Part shown: positions 42,740 to 51,392 of the stretch, in pieces
Numbering within the stretch: position 1 is the first letter of the stretch
Layout of the letters: each line of letters begins with the position of its first letter
NCBI RefSeq assembly: GCF_019203985.1
Contig: NZ_JAGSPD010000002.1
Coordinates: 340,981-404,980 of the forward strand
Source: Winogradskyella luteola
Lineage (GTDB): Bacteria; Bacteroidota; Bacteroidia; Flavobacteriales; Flavobacteriaceae
Reading direction: 5' to 3'
Length of the DNA: 64,000 nt
The notes under the pieces: model-generated
The model's database searches: none
Seen by the model: only the letters and a program-made list of their open reading frames with translations
Told to the model about the DNA's origin: nothing
Made by a program: the position numbers and the translations under genes

Positions 42740-43339
42740 TTAATCCTTAATAACAGAAATCAACTCTGGCAATAGTGCAATGGCGGTCAATACCACAGCA
42801 TTACTTTTCTTTTTAGTTGTTGTAATGGTATTTGTTGCTTCAGTTTTGGCTACTTCTGGCTTGCGGTCAGGAATACGTACCATCACCACTGAGTTTTCTG
42901 TACCTTCAACAAAGTTTTCCTCTGCGAACTTATAAGCAATTTCAATACCGTTATCTTCGAGTGTTTTTATGCTCGATTTAAGATGTTCAATAACATAAAG
43001 TAAAGACTTAATATCTGTTGCTTTGACTTGGCTTAGTGCAATTCCGTTTAAATCAGAATAAACAACAATACTTATTTGATCCTTTTCGGTAACGCGATTT
43101 GACAATAACTTAAAAGCTTGTTTTAGAATCACCTTATCTTCCGTATTAAAATCATCGGCATAGGTTTCAATCAAAAATGTGATGTTCTTTGTTTTGGTAG
43201 AATCTGTTTTAATACTGTAATGTTCCACGACAAACGTAATGAGGTCATCTAGAGTTACAGATTCAGTTTCTACGTTTCTTTCTTGTGTATGACATACAAA
43301 TGTTAATACTACAAGTATGAATGTGAATAGCGTTTTCAT
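42740..43339 (-). CDS. exported protein with von Willebrand A-like core
   Basis: 199 residues with a signal peptide (about 1-17, LVVLTFVCHTQ). The centre resembles part of a VWA fold: ITFLIETYADD in place of the MIDAS strand, KVILKQAFKLLSNRV, DQISIVVYSDLNGIALSQVKA, LEDNGIEIAYKFAEENF. The DxSxS metal site is not recognisable, so a metal-binding adhesion role is doubtful. A C-terminal hydrophobic stretch ALLPELIS follows a Lys/Thr linker. Function unknown. It lies between the LptD-like and menE genes but is separated from both. Confidence 0.65.
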   Translation of the reverse strand: MKTLFTFILVVLTFVCHTQERNVETESVTLDDLITFVVEHYSIKTDSTKTKNITFLIETYADDFNTEDKVILKQAFKLLSNRVTEKDQISIVVYSDLNGIALSQVKATDIKSLLYVIEHLKSSIKTLEDNGIEIAYKFAEENFVEGTENSVVMVRIPDRKPEVAKTEATNTITTTKKKSNAVVLTAIALLPELISVIKD

Positions 43340-43429
43340 CGGTTTGGCGTTTAAAGTTGATATAAAATTATACGCCTTACCTGAAATATAAAATCGGTAA
43401 TGAGTGAAGTTATTCTCTGAATGAGTTAA

Positions 43430-44512
43430 CTATCCAAGAACTGCTTTTAAGGTTTCGCTACGTTGAATTTTCCCTGTATTGGTCACCTTAAACTTATCGA
43501 TGGTATAGATATGTTTGGGAACTTCAAAAGTATCCAAGGTTTTTAATTTCTGAAGTTTAGACAAAATACCATCTACAGATTCAGAAGGGTTTTCGATAAT
43601 GAGAATTAATCTTTCACCAAGTGTATCATCAGCTTCTCCGGCAACGATATAGCGTTCTTTTATTATGGGCTGAAGTTTTTCTTCAATTTGTTCCGGAAAG
43701 AGCTTTACCCCACCAGAGTTAATGACATTATCGTAACGACCAAGCAGCTTAAAACTGGTTTCAGATTTTAAATCCACTATGTCGTTAGTCACTAAATCTT
43801 CTTCTACAAGGTTTGGTGCACTGATAATTAAGCAATCCCTTTCATCTTTACTAAAAGTAACATTTGGCAGTGCTTTAAAGTGCGTTTCTCCATTATTAGC
43901 TAGAGATTGCAGTTGTTTTACCGCGACATGCGTTACGGTTTCCGTCATTCCGTAGGTTTCAAAAAATCTTGAACTACTATTGGAAATTTTTTCAAGCAAA
44001 GGTTTTGTCACCATGGAACCACCAACAATAATAGTTTTAATGTTCTGTACGTAATTAATGGTATACTTTAATTGTAAAGGCACCATTGCACAAAAATCGT
44101 AGTGTGTTTTATAATCGAAAATGGGTTGCGAACTTGGCTCAACAAAGTCTAATTCTAAACCTAAGACCAAAGCACGTACAAACATCATTTTACCTGCTAT
44201 ATAATGACTGGGCAAACAATGTAATGCGGAGTTACCGGGTTCTAAGCCAAAAAAGTCCCCTGTAGCGATAGCCGAGTTTACCATGGCCTGTTTTTTTAGC
44301 TTAATGGATTTGGGTTGACCTGTAGAACCAGACGTATTTACAATAAGGTAATCTTTGTCGCTTAACCAATCTGTCAAAAAATTTCCCGTAACCTTTTCGT
44401 AAGCCTCACCTTCTTTAATAAGACTATAAGCAACTTCCTTTAAATCTTCATGATTAAAATGTATTCCGTTATACTTAAAACGGTTATGTACCTTGTTGTA
44501 CTCTGGTGTCAT
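43430..44512 (-). CDS. menE: o-succinylbenzoate-CoA ligase (AMP-binding)
   Basis: Adenylate-forming enzyme that activates o-succinylbenzoate to its CoA thioester in menaquinone synthesis. The P-loop NTSGSTGQPKSIKLKK (about 59-74), TYGMTETVTHVA (motif A5) and LLGRYDNVINSGGVKL (A8) are clear. The 360 residues are shorter than in Gram-positive MenE (about 480), mainly lacking N-terminal segments, as in other Bacteroidota. It directly follows the CPBP gene with no intergenic base and belongs to the menC-CPBP-menE unit. Confidence 0.9.
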   Translation of the reverse strand: MTPEYNKVHNRFKYNGIHFNHEDLKEVAYSLIKEGEAYEKVTGNFLTDWLSDKDYLIVNTSGSTGQPKSIKLKKQAMVNSAIATGDFFGLEPGNSALHCLPSHYIAGKMMFVRALVLGLELDFVEPSSQPIFDYKTHYDFCAMVPLQLKYTINYVQNIKTIIVGGSMVTKPLLEKISNSSSRFFETYGMTETVTHVAVKQLQSLANNGETHFKALPNVTFSKDERDCLIISAPNLVEEDLVTNDIVDLKSETSFKLLGRYDNVINSGGVKLFPEQIEEKLQPIIKERYIVAGEADDTLGERLILIIENPSESVDGILSKLQKLKTLDTFEVPKHIYTIDKFKVTNTGKIQRSETLKAVLG

Positions 44513-45448
44513 CTATTCAATAATTTTATAATCCTCTTTTGGTGGCTCGGTAACTTTGCCGAATAAACGGTCTTGCCAGTTTTTCCAGTTATATTTTTTG
44601 GATAAAATCAACAGCATAATTGGATATATTATTAATACAGGCATTAAGATTTCTGAAAGTAAACTCATGGATGGGTCAGCTGTACTCTTAAAAATGGCAT
44701 CGGTCTGTAATGCTGTCCAATCTGCAGTTACCAATAGAGATGCTAACAAGTTATTGCCTAAATGAAAACCTAGAGCGAGCTCCAAACCATCGTCCATTAA
44801 GGTCATGATGCCCAATAATAACCCTGTGCCGACATAGAAAATCATCATTTTCCAAAAACCTACTGCTCCAACTTCTGGATTGGCAGCATGGGCAATACCA
44901 AATAAGACAGAAGTCAGTATTAGTGGAAACCATTTATTCTTTACCATAACACCTATATGCTGCATTAAATAACCTCTAAACAAGTACTCTTCTAAACTAA
45001 TTTGAAATGGGAATAAGATAATACTGATAAGAAACAATATGGCAAACTTTTTAGCATCAAATTGAAAAACCAATTCTGATGAATCTATTGAATAGCCTAT
45101 GAAAAAGGTTACCAATGTAAATGTACATACCATTAAAAAAGAGAACAAAATACGCTTATAATCTACCTTTGGTCGTGCCGTAGTTAGGGACAAAATACTA
45201 CGTTGATGTACATATCGTACCAATATAAATAAGAGCAGTAATAAAAATACAAATGGCGCCAAATTAATAATTAAAGAGAGGTTTGCTGGCCAGTTTTTCA
45301 TCATATCCATGGCTAGTTGTAAATCAGCTGGGTCGCTAATTAAATAGATTACAAAATTGGCAAGGAAAATACCAGCCACTAAAAATGTCGTTAAAATAAA
45401 CATCCATAAATCGCGCTGTCCTTTATAAGCTTGTTGTATGTAATTCAT
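44513..45448 (-). CDS. CPBP-family intramembrane metalloprotease
   Basis: 311-residue membrane protein with about eight hydrophobic helices. The Rce1/CPBP motifs are EEYLFRGYL (E-E-x3-R, about 155-163), FGIAHA and HLGNN, which form the catalytic metal site. Family members include eukaryotic CAAX prenyl protease Rce1 and bacterial proteins tied to bacteriocin self-immunity (Abi). Its position between menC and menE, 2 bases from menC and abutting menE, ties its expression to menaquinone synthesis, though no such role is established. Confidence 0.9.
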   Translation of the reverse strand: MNYIQQAYKGQRDLWMFILTTFLVAGIFLANFVIYLISDPADLQLAMDMMKNWPANLSLIINLAPFVFLLLLLFILVRYVHQRSILSLTTARPKVDYKRILFSFLMVCTFTLVTFFIGYSIDSSELVFQFDAKKFAILFLISIILFPFQISLEEYLFRGYLMQHIGVMVKNKWFPLILTSVLFGIAHAANPEVGAVGFWKMMIFYVGTGLLLGIMTLMDDGLELALGFHLGNNLLASLLVTADWTALQTDAIFKSTADPSMSLLSEILMPVLIIYPIMLLILSKKYNWKNWQDRLFGKVTEPPKEDYKIIE

Positions 45449-45450
45449 TG

Positions 45451-46488
45451 TTATAGATTAAAATTCCAATGTTGTGTTAAATCGTAGTGCAAAGTACCAT
45501 TTTTTACCCTTAATGGCGAATCAAAATTATTGACAAATAAACTCCCCGTACCCAAACCTTGAGGTAGTATGTTCTTTAAAGTATAAGTCCATTGTGCAAT
45601 GGCATTGAGACCAATATTACTTTCTAGCGCACTTGTAATCCACCATTTTATATTCTGATTTTCCGCTAAACCAATCCATTCTTGACTTTCTTGAAACCCA
45701 CCAACCAAACTTGGTTTTAAAATGATGTATTGTGGCTTTATGGTTTCCAATATGCTTTGTTTGTCTTTAATTTTAAAAACCCCAATCAATTCTTCATCTA
45801 GTGCAATTGGTAACGGTGTGAGTTCACAAAGTTTTGCCATAGCTTCATATTGTTTCGGCTTTATGGGTTGCTCGATAGAATGCAACTGATAATCTGAAAG
45901 TCGTTTTAGTCTTTCTAATGCTTCATAAGGAGAAAACGCTCCATTGGCATCTACTCTAAGTTCAATATCATTTATTGAAAATTCCTTTCGGATGGATTTT
46001 AAAATACTTAATTCCGTTTGAAAATCTATGGCTCCAATCTTTAGTTTTATGCAATCAAAACCAGCCGCGATCTTTTCTTTGACTTGCTTTCGCATAAAAG
46101 CTTCGTCACCCATCCAAACCAATCCGTTAATAGGTATGTTGTCAAATCCTTTGGTAAATGCAGAAGGGTAGAGTAAAAATGGCGTATTACTTTCTAAGGA
46201 TCTAAAAGCCATCTCCACTCCAAATTGAATACTTGGCAGTTCAATAAGCTCACCGACTAACTTATCTAAACCCAAATTAATATTTTCACAAACCCATTTT
46301 AGCTTGTTTTCATAATCTGGCCTATCATCAATAGACAAGCCTCTTAGGATTCCACATTCCCCTATCCCAATTTTACCATCTTTTTTTAATTGAATAAACC
46401 ACGTTTCCTTAGTGGTCATGACACCTCTTGATGTTCCACTTGGCTGTTTAAATTTGAGAATGTATTTATGATAACTTGCTTTCATCAA
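45451..46488 (-). CDS. menC: o-succinylbenzoate synthase
   Basis: Enolase-superfamily enzyme dehydrating SHCHC to o-succinylbenzoate. Visible features are KIGIGECGILRGLS, the catalytic Lys in IKLKIGAID, metal ligands in RVDANGAFSP, EQPI and ALDEEL, and a later Lys in ILKPSLVGG. The 345-residue length is normal for Bacteroidota. The start at 46488 gives MMKASYHK; the second Met is equally possible. First gene of the menC-CPBP-menE unit. Confidence 0.92.
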   Translation of the reverse strand: MMKASYHKYILKFKQPSGTSRGVMTTKETWFIQLKKDGKIGIGECGILRGLSIDDRPDYENKLKWVCENINLGLDKLVGELIELPSIQFGVEMAFRSLESNTPFLLYPSAFTKGFDNIPINGLVWMGDEAFMRKQVKEKIAAGFDCIKLKIGAIDFQTELSILKSIRKEFSINDIELRVDANGAFSPYEALERLKRLSDYQLHSIEQPIKPKQYEAMAKLCELTPLPIALDEELIGVFKIKDKQSILETIKPQYIILKPSLVGGFQESQEWIGLAENQNIKWWITSALESNIGLNAIAQWTYTLKNILPQGLGTGSLFVNNFDSPLRVKNGTLHYDLTQHWNFNL

Positions 46489-46538
46489 TCATCAAAAATA
46501 AGCATATGGGATTAATTATCTTTTCTTTACTATAAAAA

Positions 46539-46565
46539 TCAGGCACCAAAAAGTATGATGCCTGA
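46539..46565 (-). terminator. terminator after the carbonic anhydrase gene
   Basis: TCAGGCA/TGCCTGA, a 7-bp stem extended by A/T pairs. Read on the minus strand it is followed by GATTTTTAT. It lies 61 bases beyond the carbonic anhydrase stop and before menC. Confidence 0.65.
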
Positions 46566-46625
46566 ATTATTAATTAATCTACGAAAGCCCATTATGGGCA
46601 TCTTGTAAATAATAGATGAAATCAT

Positions 46626-47393
46626 CTACATAAATTTCACTTTACCTGTAGTCATGTCATAAACAGCAGCTACAATCTTAATAGCACCTTTTTTCTCTAA
46701 CTCTGCCATTTTCGGTGATCGCTTTCTGATATCGTCAACAGTTTTAAGCGCATTATTAGAAATCACTTTGTTGGTAAAATCCGTATTTTTAGAAGATACT
46801 TCGCCGTTGGCTTCTACAGATATCATAGATGGTTTTATTTCATCTAATAAATCTTGAAGCGAATACATTTCCATAGAAGCTGCATCAGTATTATCGATAG
46901 CATGTTTCACAGCTCCACACGATGTATGTCCCATAACTATTACAACTTTAGATCCAGCAACAGCAGTTGCAAACTCCATAGAACCAACTATATCCTTATT
47001 TTCTATGTTACCAGCCACACGTGCTACGAAAATATCACCTATACCTAAATCAAACACATCTTCAACTGGCACTCTACTATCTACACAAGAGAGTACTATC
47101 GCCTTAGGATACTGACCGATCATTGCCATACGCCGCTGTGCAGAGTGATCTCTTCTGGTAAGATTATTACTTACAAAATTCTCATTCCCTTTCTTTAGTC
47201 GTCCAATAATCTCATCTGGACTCATATCTGCTTGCTCTTCTGCTGTTAAAATACTCTTTATTGGGTTTTGTTCTATTATACTGTCAGATTCTATTTTCTC
47301 TGCATTTGATTCGGACCCGTTTGTTTTTTCGTTGCAAGCATAGCTTACCATAACCAATAATACTACTACAAAATGTTTAAGTTTCTTTTTCAT
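46626..47393 (-). CDS. beta-class carbonic anhydrase, exported lipoprotein
   Basis: Zinc enzyme interconverting CO2 and bicarbonate. The catalytic motifs are VLSCVDSRVP (C-x-D-S-R, zinc Cys and Asp-Arg dyad) and GHTSCGAVKHA (H-x2-C zinc ligands). The N-terminus is a lipoprotein signal (VVVLLVMVSYAC), with Cys at about residue 20, so it is predicted to be attached to a membrane facing the periplasm. Beta-class enzymes are usually cytosolic, so the lipoprotein form is noteworthy. The 255-residue length includes a Ser/Glu linker. It precedes menC and has a terminator after it. Confidence 0.92.
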   Translation of the reverse strand: MKKKLKHFVVVLLVMVSYACNEKTNGSESNAEKIESDSIIEQNPIKSILTAEEQADMSPDEIIGRLKKGNENFVSNNLTRRDHSAQRRMAMIGQYPKAIVLSCVDSRVPVEDVFDLGIGDIFVARVAGNIENKDIVGSMEFATAVAGSKVVIVMGHTSCGAVKHAIDNTDAASMEMYSLQDLLDEIKPSMISVEANGEVSSKNTDFTNKVISNNALKTVDDIRKRSPKMAELEKKGAIKIVAAVYDMTTGKVKFM

Positions 47394-47420
47394 GTGTATA
47401 TATTTAAAGTTTAATGTTTT

Positions 47421-48110
47421 TTAAAAATTATGATGCATACTTATTTGCCATTGACCTTTTCCCCAGTTATCCGTCTTTTGATTCATCCAACCTAGCTGAA
47501 ATCGAATTTTAGAGTTTAAAACATATCCCAAACCTAGATAGGTCCGGTTTCTATCAAACAACTCTACTTCTCCTCCATCACCGATATCTTGTTGGCCGTT
47601 AATGAATAATTCATTATACAAAGCTATATAATAGGCTTTTGGACTCAACTCCTTAGAGTTTAAAGGCACATTTAAAAAGAGGTTGTAGCGGTAACGTGTT
47701 CTAAAATCCTGATTTTCCACAAAACGTTGTTCGTACCTAAAACGATGTGTCAAATAGAATCTATTGCCTAACTTCTGTGGAATTAAGGCTTCTTGATAGA
47801 TACGATTTTCAACAAAAGTATCATCACCATCACCAAATTGCCCCGTAGTAATATTTGCATATCCAAGCGTGAACATTACACCAGAATCTTTGGGTGTGAA
47901 TGTTAACCCAGATCTTAGCATAAGTTGCTCCATATCACCTATACCTTGCCAATCACGATATTGAAAATCCCCTTGAATTCCCCATTGACTATCTTTAAAT
48001 TGATGATTATAGAAGTACATAAACCATGCACCTGTTTGGGATTCGTCTACTTGAGCATTAATTGTACCGAATATAAAAAGGAAAGCAACAACAAAAAGTC
48101 TTAGTTTCAT
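47421..48110 (-). CDS. DUF2490 outer-membrane beta-barrel protein
   Basis: 229-residue product with a signal peptide (MKLRLFVVAFLFIFGTINAQ) and a DUF2490 domain: TGAWFMYFYNHQF, WGIQGDFQYRDWQ, RFRYEQRF, YLGLGYVLNSKIRFQLGWM, ending in an aromatic-rich strand HHNF. The family is predicted to form a beta-barrel of unknown function. I chose the ATG at 48110 over an upstream in-frame ATG at 48152, because a TATATTTG box at 48129-48136 lies between them and the signal peptide starts exactly at 48110. It ends 27 bases before the carbonic anhydrase start, so the two may be co-transcribed. Confidence 0.85.
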   Translation of the reverse strand: MKLRLFVVAFLFIFGTINAQVDESQTGAWFMYFYNHQFKDSQWGIQGDFQYRDWQGIGDMEQLMLRSGLTFTPKDSGVMFTLGYANITTGQFGDGDDTFVENRIYQEALIPQKLGNRFYLTHRFRYEQRFVENQDFRTRYRYNLFLNVPLNSKELSPKAYYIALYNELFINGQQDIGDGGEVELFDRNRTYLGLGYVLNSKIRFQLGWMNQKTDNWGKGQWQISMHHNF

Positions 48111-48128
48111 GTATGAATATTTTGATTG

Positions 48129-48136
48129 CAAATATA
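48129..48136 (-). promoter_or_regulatory. candidate -7 box of the DUF2490 gene
   Basis: TATATTTG on the minus strand, 18 bases upstream of the chosen ATG. Confidence 0.55.
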
Positions 48137-48152
48137 ATAGTAATACTTTCAT

Positions 48153-48467
48153 TTTAAATTATTATTTTGAAAATTTAACTATAAATTAACGTGTTAAAAT
48201 TTCCATTTATATCCGTGAAAAAATCCTATTTTTAAAGAAAAAAAATCACTTTAAGTTTAAAATTCATGCTTTAGAGAAAAGATTTTTGAAAGTTAGTTTG
48301 TCATTCTGAATGAGGCAAGAAGAGTAAATCTTATAATTAATGGGGTTCCTCATCACTCACCTCAACAAGCTCAGCACATTACGTTCGTTGTTCTATTGAA
48401 ATGACATAAATTCTCAAAATATAAAGTAAATAAAATTACAGGGTATTAACCTTTAACTAGACAATAA
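48153..48467. other. non-coding gap with a decayed repeat
   Basis: AT-rich region between the divergent DUF2490 and sterol desaturase genes. The only recognisable content is a MITE-like element (about 48299-48406, listed separately). No TAnnTTTG box for the rightward gene was found. Confidence 0.4.
48299..48406. repeat. decayed MITE-like element, family 2
   Basis: TGTCATTCTGAATG at the left and ATTGAAATGACA at the right form short terminal inverted repeats (TGTCATT/AATGACA). ACAAGCTCAGCAC lies inside. Such TGTCATT...AATGACA elements are scattered in flavobacterial genomes. Confidence 0.45.
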
Positions 48468-49358
48468 ATGCCAGACTTCCCTAACATCATACTTTACGCC
48501 ATTCCATTTTTTATTTTGGCCATGTTGCTAGAATTATATGTGACCATAAAACGGCACATTAAAACTTATGAAGCCAAAGATGCTTTTTCTTCAATCGCAA
48601 TGGGATTGGGAAACGTAATTTTAGGTTTTGCTAGTAAAGCATTGGTTTTACTGACATTCTTTTGGATCTATGACAATTTTAAAATTTTTGAAATTCCTGT
48701 AGCTTGGTGGTCATTTATAGTGTTGTTTTTTGCTGATGACTTTTCATATTATTGGTTTCATCGTATTTCTCATGAATGTCGTTTATTTTGGGCTTCGCAT
48801 GTGGTGCATCATTCTTCTGAGCATTATAATCTAAGTACTGCATTAAGACAAACTTGGTCTGGTGGTTTTTATACTTTTATTTTTTGGTTATGGCTACCTC
48901 TACTTGGGTTTCATCCTGCTATGATTTTATTACAAATGTCCATTAGTCTCTTATATCAATTTTGGATTCACACAGAAGCTATAAACAAAATGCCCAGTTG
49001 GTTTGAAGCTGTTTTTAATACACCTTCCCATCATCGTGTTCATCATGGCAGTAATCCTATTTATCTAGATCGCAACCATGCAGGTATTTTAATTATTTGG
49101 GACAAATGGTTTGGCACTTTTCAGCCCGAACTTAAAGATGAAAAAGTAAATTATGGTTTGGTAAAAAATATTAAAACCTTTAACCCTATAAAGATTGCTT
49201 TTATTGAATGGTGGTATATGTTTAAAGATGCTTTTACAGGAAAAAAATCATTAAAAGATCGATTTCAATATTTAGTTAAACCACCAGGGTGGAAACATGA
49301 TGGTACAGGTAAAATCAGTGATGATTTAAGACAAGAGTGGTTAGATGAGAAGATTTGA
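48468..49358 (+). CDS. sterol desaturase/fatty acid hydroxylase family membrane protein
   Basis: 296-residue di-iron membrane oxygenase. The histidine clusters are HRISHE (H-x3-H), HVVHHSSEH (H-x2-HH) and HRVHHGSN (H-x2-HH), arranged as in ERG3/ERG25 and alkylglycerol monooxygenase relatives. Several hydrophobic helices surround them. Bacterial members hydroxylate fatty acids, carotenoids or hopanoid-like lipids. The substrate here is unknown. Single-gene unit. Confidence 0.92.
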   Translation: MPDFPNIILYAIPFFILAMLLELYVTIKRHIKTYEAKDAFSSIAMGLGNVILGFASKALVLLTFFWIYDNFKIFEIPVAWWSFIVLFFADDFSYYWFHRISHECRLFWASHVVHHSSEHYNLSTALRQTWSGGFYTFIFWLWLPLLGFHPAMILLQMSISLLYQFWIHTEAINKMPSWFEAVFNTPSHHRVHHGSNPIYLDRNHAGILIIWDKWFGTFQPELKDEKVNYGLVKNIKTFNPIKIAFIEWWYMFKDAFTGKKSLKDRFQYLVKPPGWKHDGTGKISDDLRQEWLDEKI

Positions 49359-49391
49359 AAACGGTACCTATTAAGATACGAAAAACCAACT

Positions 49392-49754
49392 TTAACTACG
49401 AAGTATTTTTTCCATTTTACGACCTTTTGCCAATTCATCTACCAACTTATCCAAATACCTTACTTTTTGGGTTAAGGGATTTTCGAGATCTTCAATACGA
49501 TAGCCACATATAACACCTTTAATTTGATTGGCATTGGGGTTTAATTTCGCTTCCTTAAAAAAAGTTTCGAATGTAGCTTTATTATCTATAAGCTCTTGTA
49601 GTTTGTTTTCGTCGAAACCTGTAAGCCATTCAATTACTTGAAGCAACTCTTCTTTTGTTCTCCCTTTTTTCTCAACTTTATTGATGTAGTGCGGGTAAAC
49701 CGACGCAAATGTCATTTTGGCTACACGCTCGTTGTGCTCTGGTGTTGCTTTCAT
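49392..49754 (-). CDS. DUF2200 family protein
   Basis: 120-residue protein that matches DUF2200 closely by eye: MTFASVYPHYINKVEKKGRT, EWLTGFD, FFKEAKLNPNANQIKGVICG, KVRYLDKLVDELAKG. The fold and function of this family are not known to me. It follows the MBL-fold hydrolase gene after 9 bases and is probably the last gene of the menB-menA-hydrolase unit. Confidence 0.88.
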   Translation of the reverse strand: MKATPEHNERVAKMTFASVYPHYINKVEKKGRTKEELLQVIEWLTGFDENKLQELIDNKATFETFFKEAKLNPNANQIKGVICGYRIEDLENPLTQKVRYLDKLVDELAKGRKMEKILRS

Positions 49755-49763
49755 ATTATATTA

Positions 49764-50438
49764 TTAAATCTCCATACCTTCTCCGATATCCAAAAGTTTT
49801 AATGATTTTAACTTAGAATCGAACTTAGCCTTAGCTTGCACCTTATCAATTTCTATATAGCCAAAAGTATCATAGTGATACCCCAAAACCCTATCGCAAT
49901 CTACAAATTTACTTGCTTGTATGGCATCATCCACTCCCATTGTAAAATTATCGCCAATTGGCAAAATGGCCAGATCTAAATCAAATTGTTTACCGATTAA
50001 TTTCATATCGTATGTCAGTGCTGTATCTCCTGCGATATATATAGTCTTGTCGGCTTGCAACACAAAACCTCCAGGCTGTCCACCATAACTCCTATCAGGA
50101 AAAGAAGATGTATGTATTGCATTAACGTACTTTAATTTACCAAATTCAAAGTTCCAAGAACCACCATGATTCATAGGATGACCTTCTAATCCTAAGTTTT
50201 GGTAATGTGTTACGATTTCATAATTAGAAATAATAACAGCTCCCGTTCGTTTTGCAATGGCTTCTACATCCAAGATATGATCTTGATGCGCATGAGTTAC
50301 CAAAATATAATCGGCTTTTAAACTTTCGATATTTATGTGTGAAGCTTTCTCATTTGCAGAGATAAATGGATCAACAAGAATATGGCTATTCTCAATTTGA
50401 ATACCTAGACTGGCATGACCGTAGAACGTAATTTTCAT
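49764..50438 (-). CDS. UPF0173-type metal-dependent hydrolase (MBL fold)
   Basis: 224-residue metallo-beta-lactamase-fold hydrolase. Visible: ITFYGHASLGIQIENSHIL, VDPFISAN, VTHAHQDHILD (H-x-H-x-D-H, about 49-55), YIAGDTALTYDMKLIG and GYHYDTFG. The family (UPF0173, e.g. YtkL) has no established substrate. It is 34 bases after menA and 9 before the DUF2200 gene. Confidence 0.9.
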   Translation of the reverse strand: MKITFYGHASLGIQIENSHILVDPFISANEKASHINIESLKADYILVTHAHQDHILDVEAIAKRTGAVIISNYEIVTHYQNLGLEGHPMNHGGSWNFEFGKLKYVNAIHTSSFPDRSYGGQPGGFVLQADKTIYIAGDTALTYDMKLIGKQFDLDLAILPIGDNFTMGVDDAIQASKFVDCDRVLGYHYDTFGYIEIDKVQAKAKFDSKLKSLKLLDIGEGMEI

Positions 50439-50472
50439 TTATATTTTCTTTAGAGATAATCTGCCTCTAAAA

Positions 50473-51378
50473 TTAATATAAAATATAGCCAATACCTAAC
50501 AAGAATGAAAAGAGAAATGTAGATAATGCCAATACTTTTAATTGACTATCAAAATCATCTGGTGTTTTGGCCACCTTAATTTTCCTTAAATGACTAATCA
50601 ACGGGATAAAAGCCAATAAATACATAAAGTTAAAAGGTTTCACATAATATAAAATTGAAAATATTACAGTAATGACCATAGCACCAATGATAAGAAAGAA
50701 ATGATATTTCTTTACTCTTTTAGCACCTAACTTTACGGCAAGAGTTATTTTACCAACTTTAGCATCAGCATCTAGATCTCGCATATTATTTAAATTAAGT
50801 ACACCCACACTTAATAAACCCAAAGCTATAGCAGGAAGTACCACCACGTGATCGATTTTGTGCAAATACAACAAATAACTTCCGATAGTACTTACGAGTC
50901 CAAAGAACACAAATACAAAGACATCACCCAAAGCTCTATAACCATAAGGCGAATCTCCCATGGTATAGTTTAATGCTGCATATACCGAAATACCTCCGAG
51001 GAATATAAACAGTAATAAAAAAAGGAAATTAGTGGATCCAAAAGCAGCCCAAATAAGAGATAAGGTTAAAATAATGACTACAATAATATTAAATTTTATG
51101 GCATCCAGCATCTCATCTGGTGTTATCTCACCACTTTGCACAGCACGTCTTGGTCCTACACGCTCATCATTATCGGCTCCATTGATACTATCTCCATAGT
51201 CGTTTGCTAAGTTGGAAAGTATTTGTAGGCTAATTGTTGTTAATATCGCCAATATTAAAACCCACCAACTAAAATGACCATTATAGTAAGAAAAACAAGT
51301 TCCTACAATTATACCAGAAACGGAAAGTGGTAAAGTTCTGAGGCGCATGGCAGCTAGCCATGGTTTAATTTCTTTCAT
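50473..51378 (-). CDS. menA: 1,4-dihydroxy-2-naphthoate polyprenyltransferase
   Basis: UbiA-family membrane prenyltransferase attaching the polyprenyl tail to DHNA to give demethylmenaquinone. It has about eight to nine helices and the two Asp-rich motifs NLANDYGDSINGADND (about 59-74) and NNMRDLDADAKVG (about 198-210). The 301-residue length is typical. It follows menB after 14 bases. Confidence 0.94.
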   Translation of the reverse strand: MKEIKPWLAAMRLRTLPLSVSGIIVGTCFSYYNGHFSWWVLILAILTTISLQILSNLANDYGDSINGADNDERVGPRRAVQSGEITPDEMLDAIKFNIIVVIILTLSLIWAAFGSTNFLFLLLFIFLGGISVYAALNYTMGDSPYGYRALGDVFVFVFFGLVSTIGSYLLYLHKIDHVVVLPAIALGLLSVGVLNLNNMRDLDADAKVGKITLAVKLGAKRVKKYHFFLIIGAMVITVIFSILYYVKPFNFMYLLAFIPLISHLRKIKVAKTPDDFDSQLKVLALSTFLFSFLLGIGYILY

Positions 51379-51392
51379 GCAAATTAATTAGA

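Noticed and set aside
48111..48152. Upstream ATG extension of the DUF2490 gene
   Set aside because: The 14 extra codons would precede a normal signal peptide and lie across the candidate promoter box, so the ATG at 48110 is preferred.
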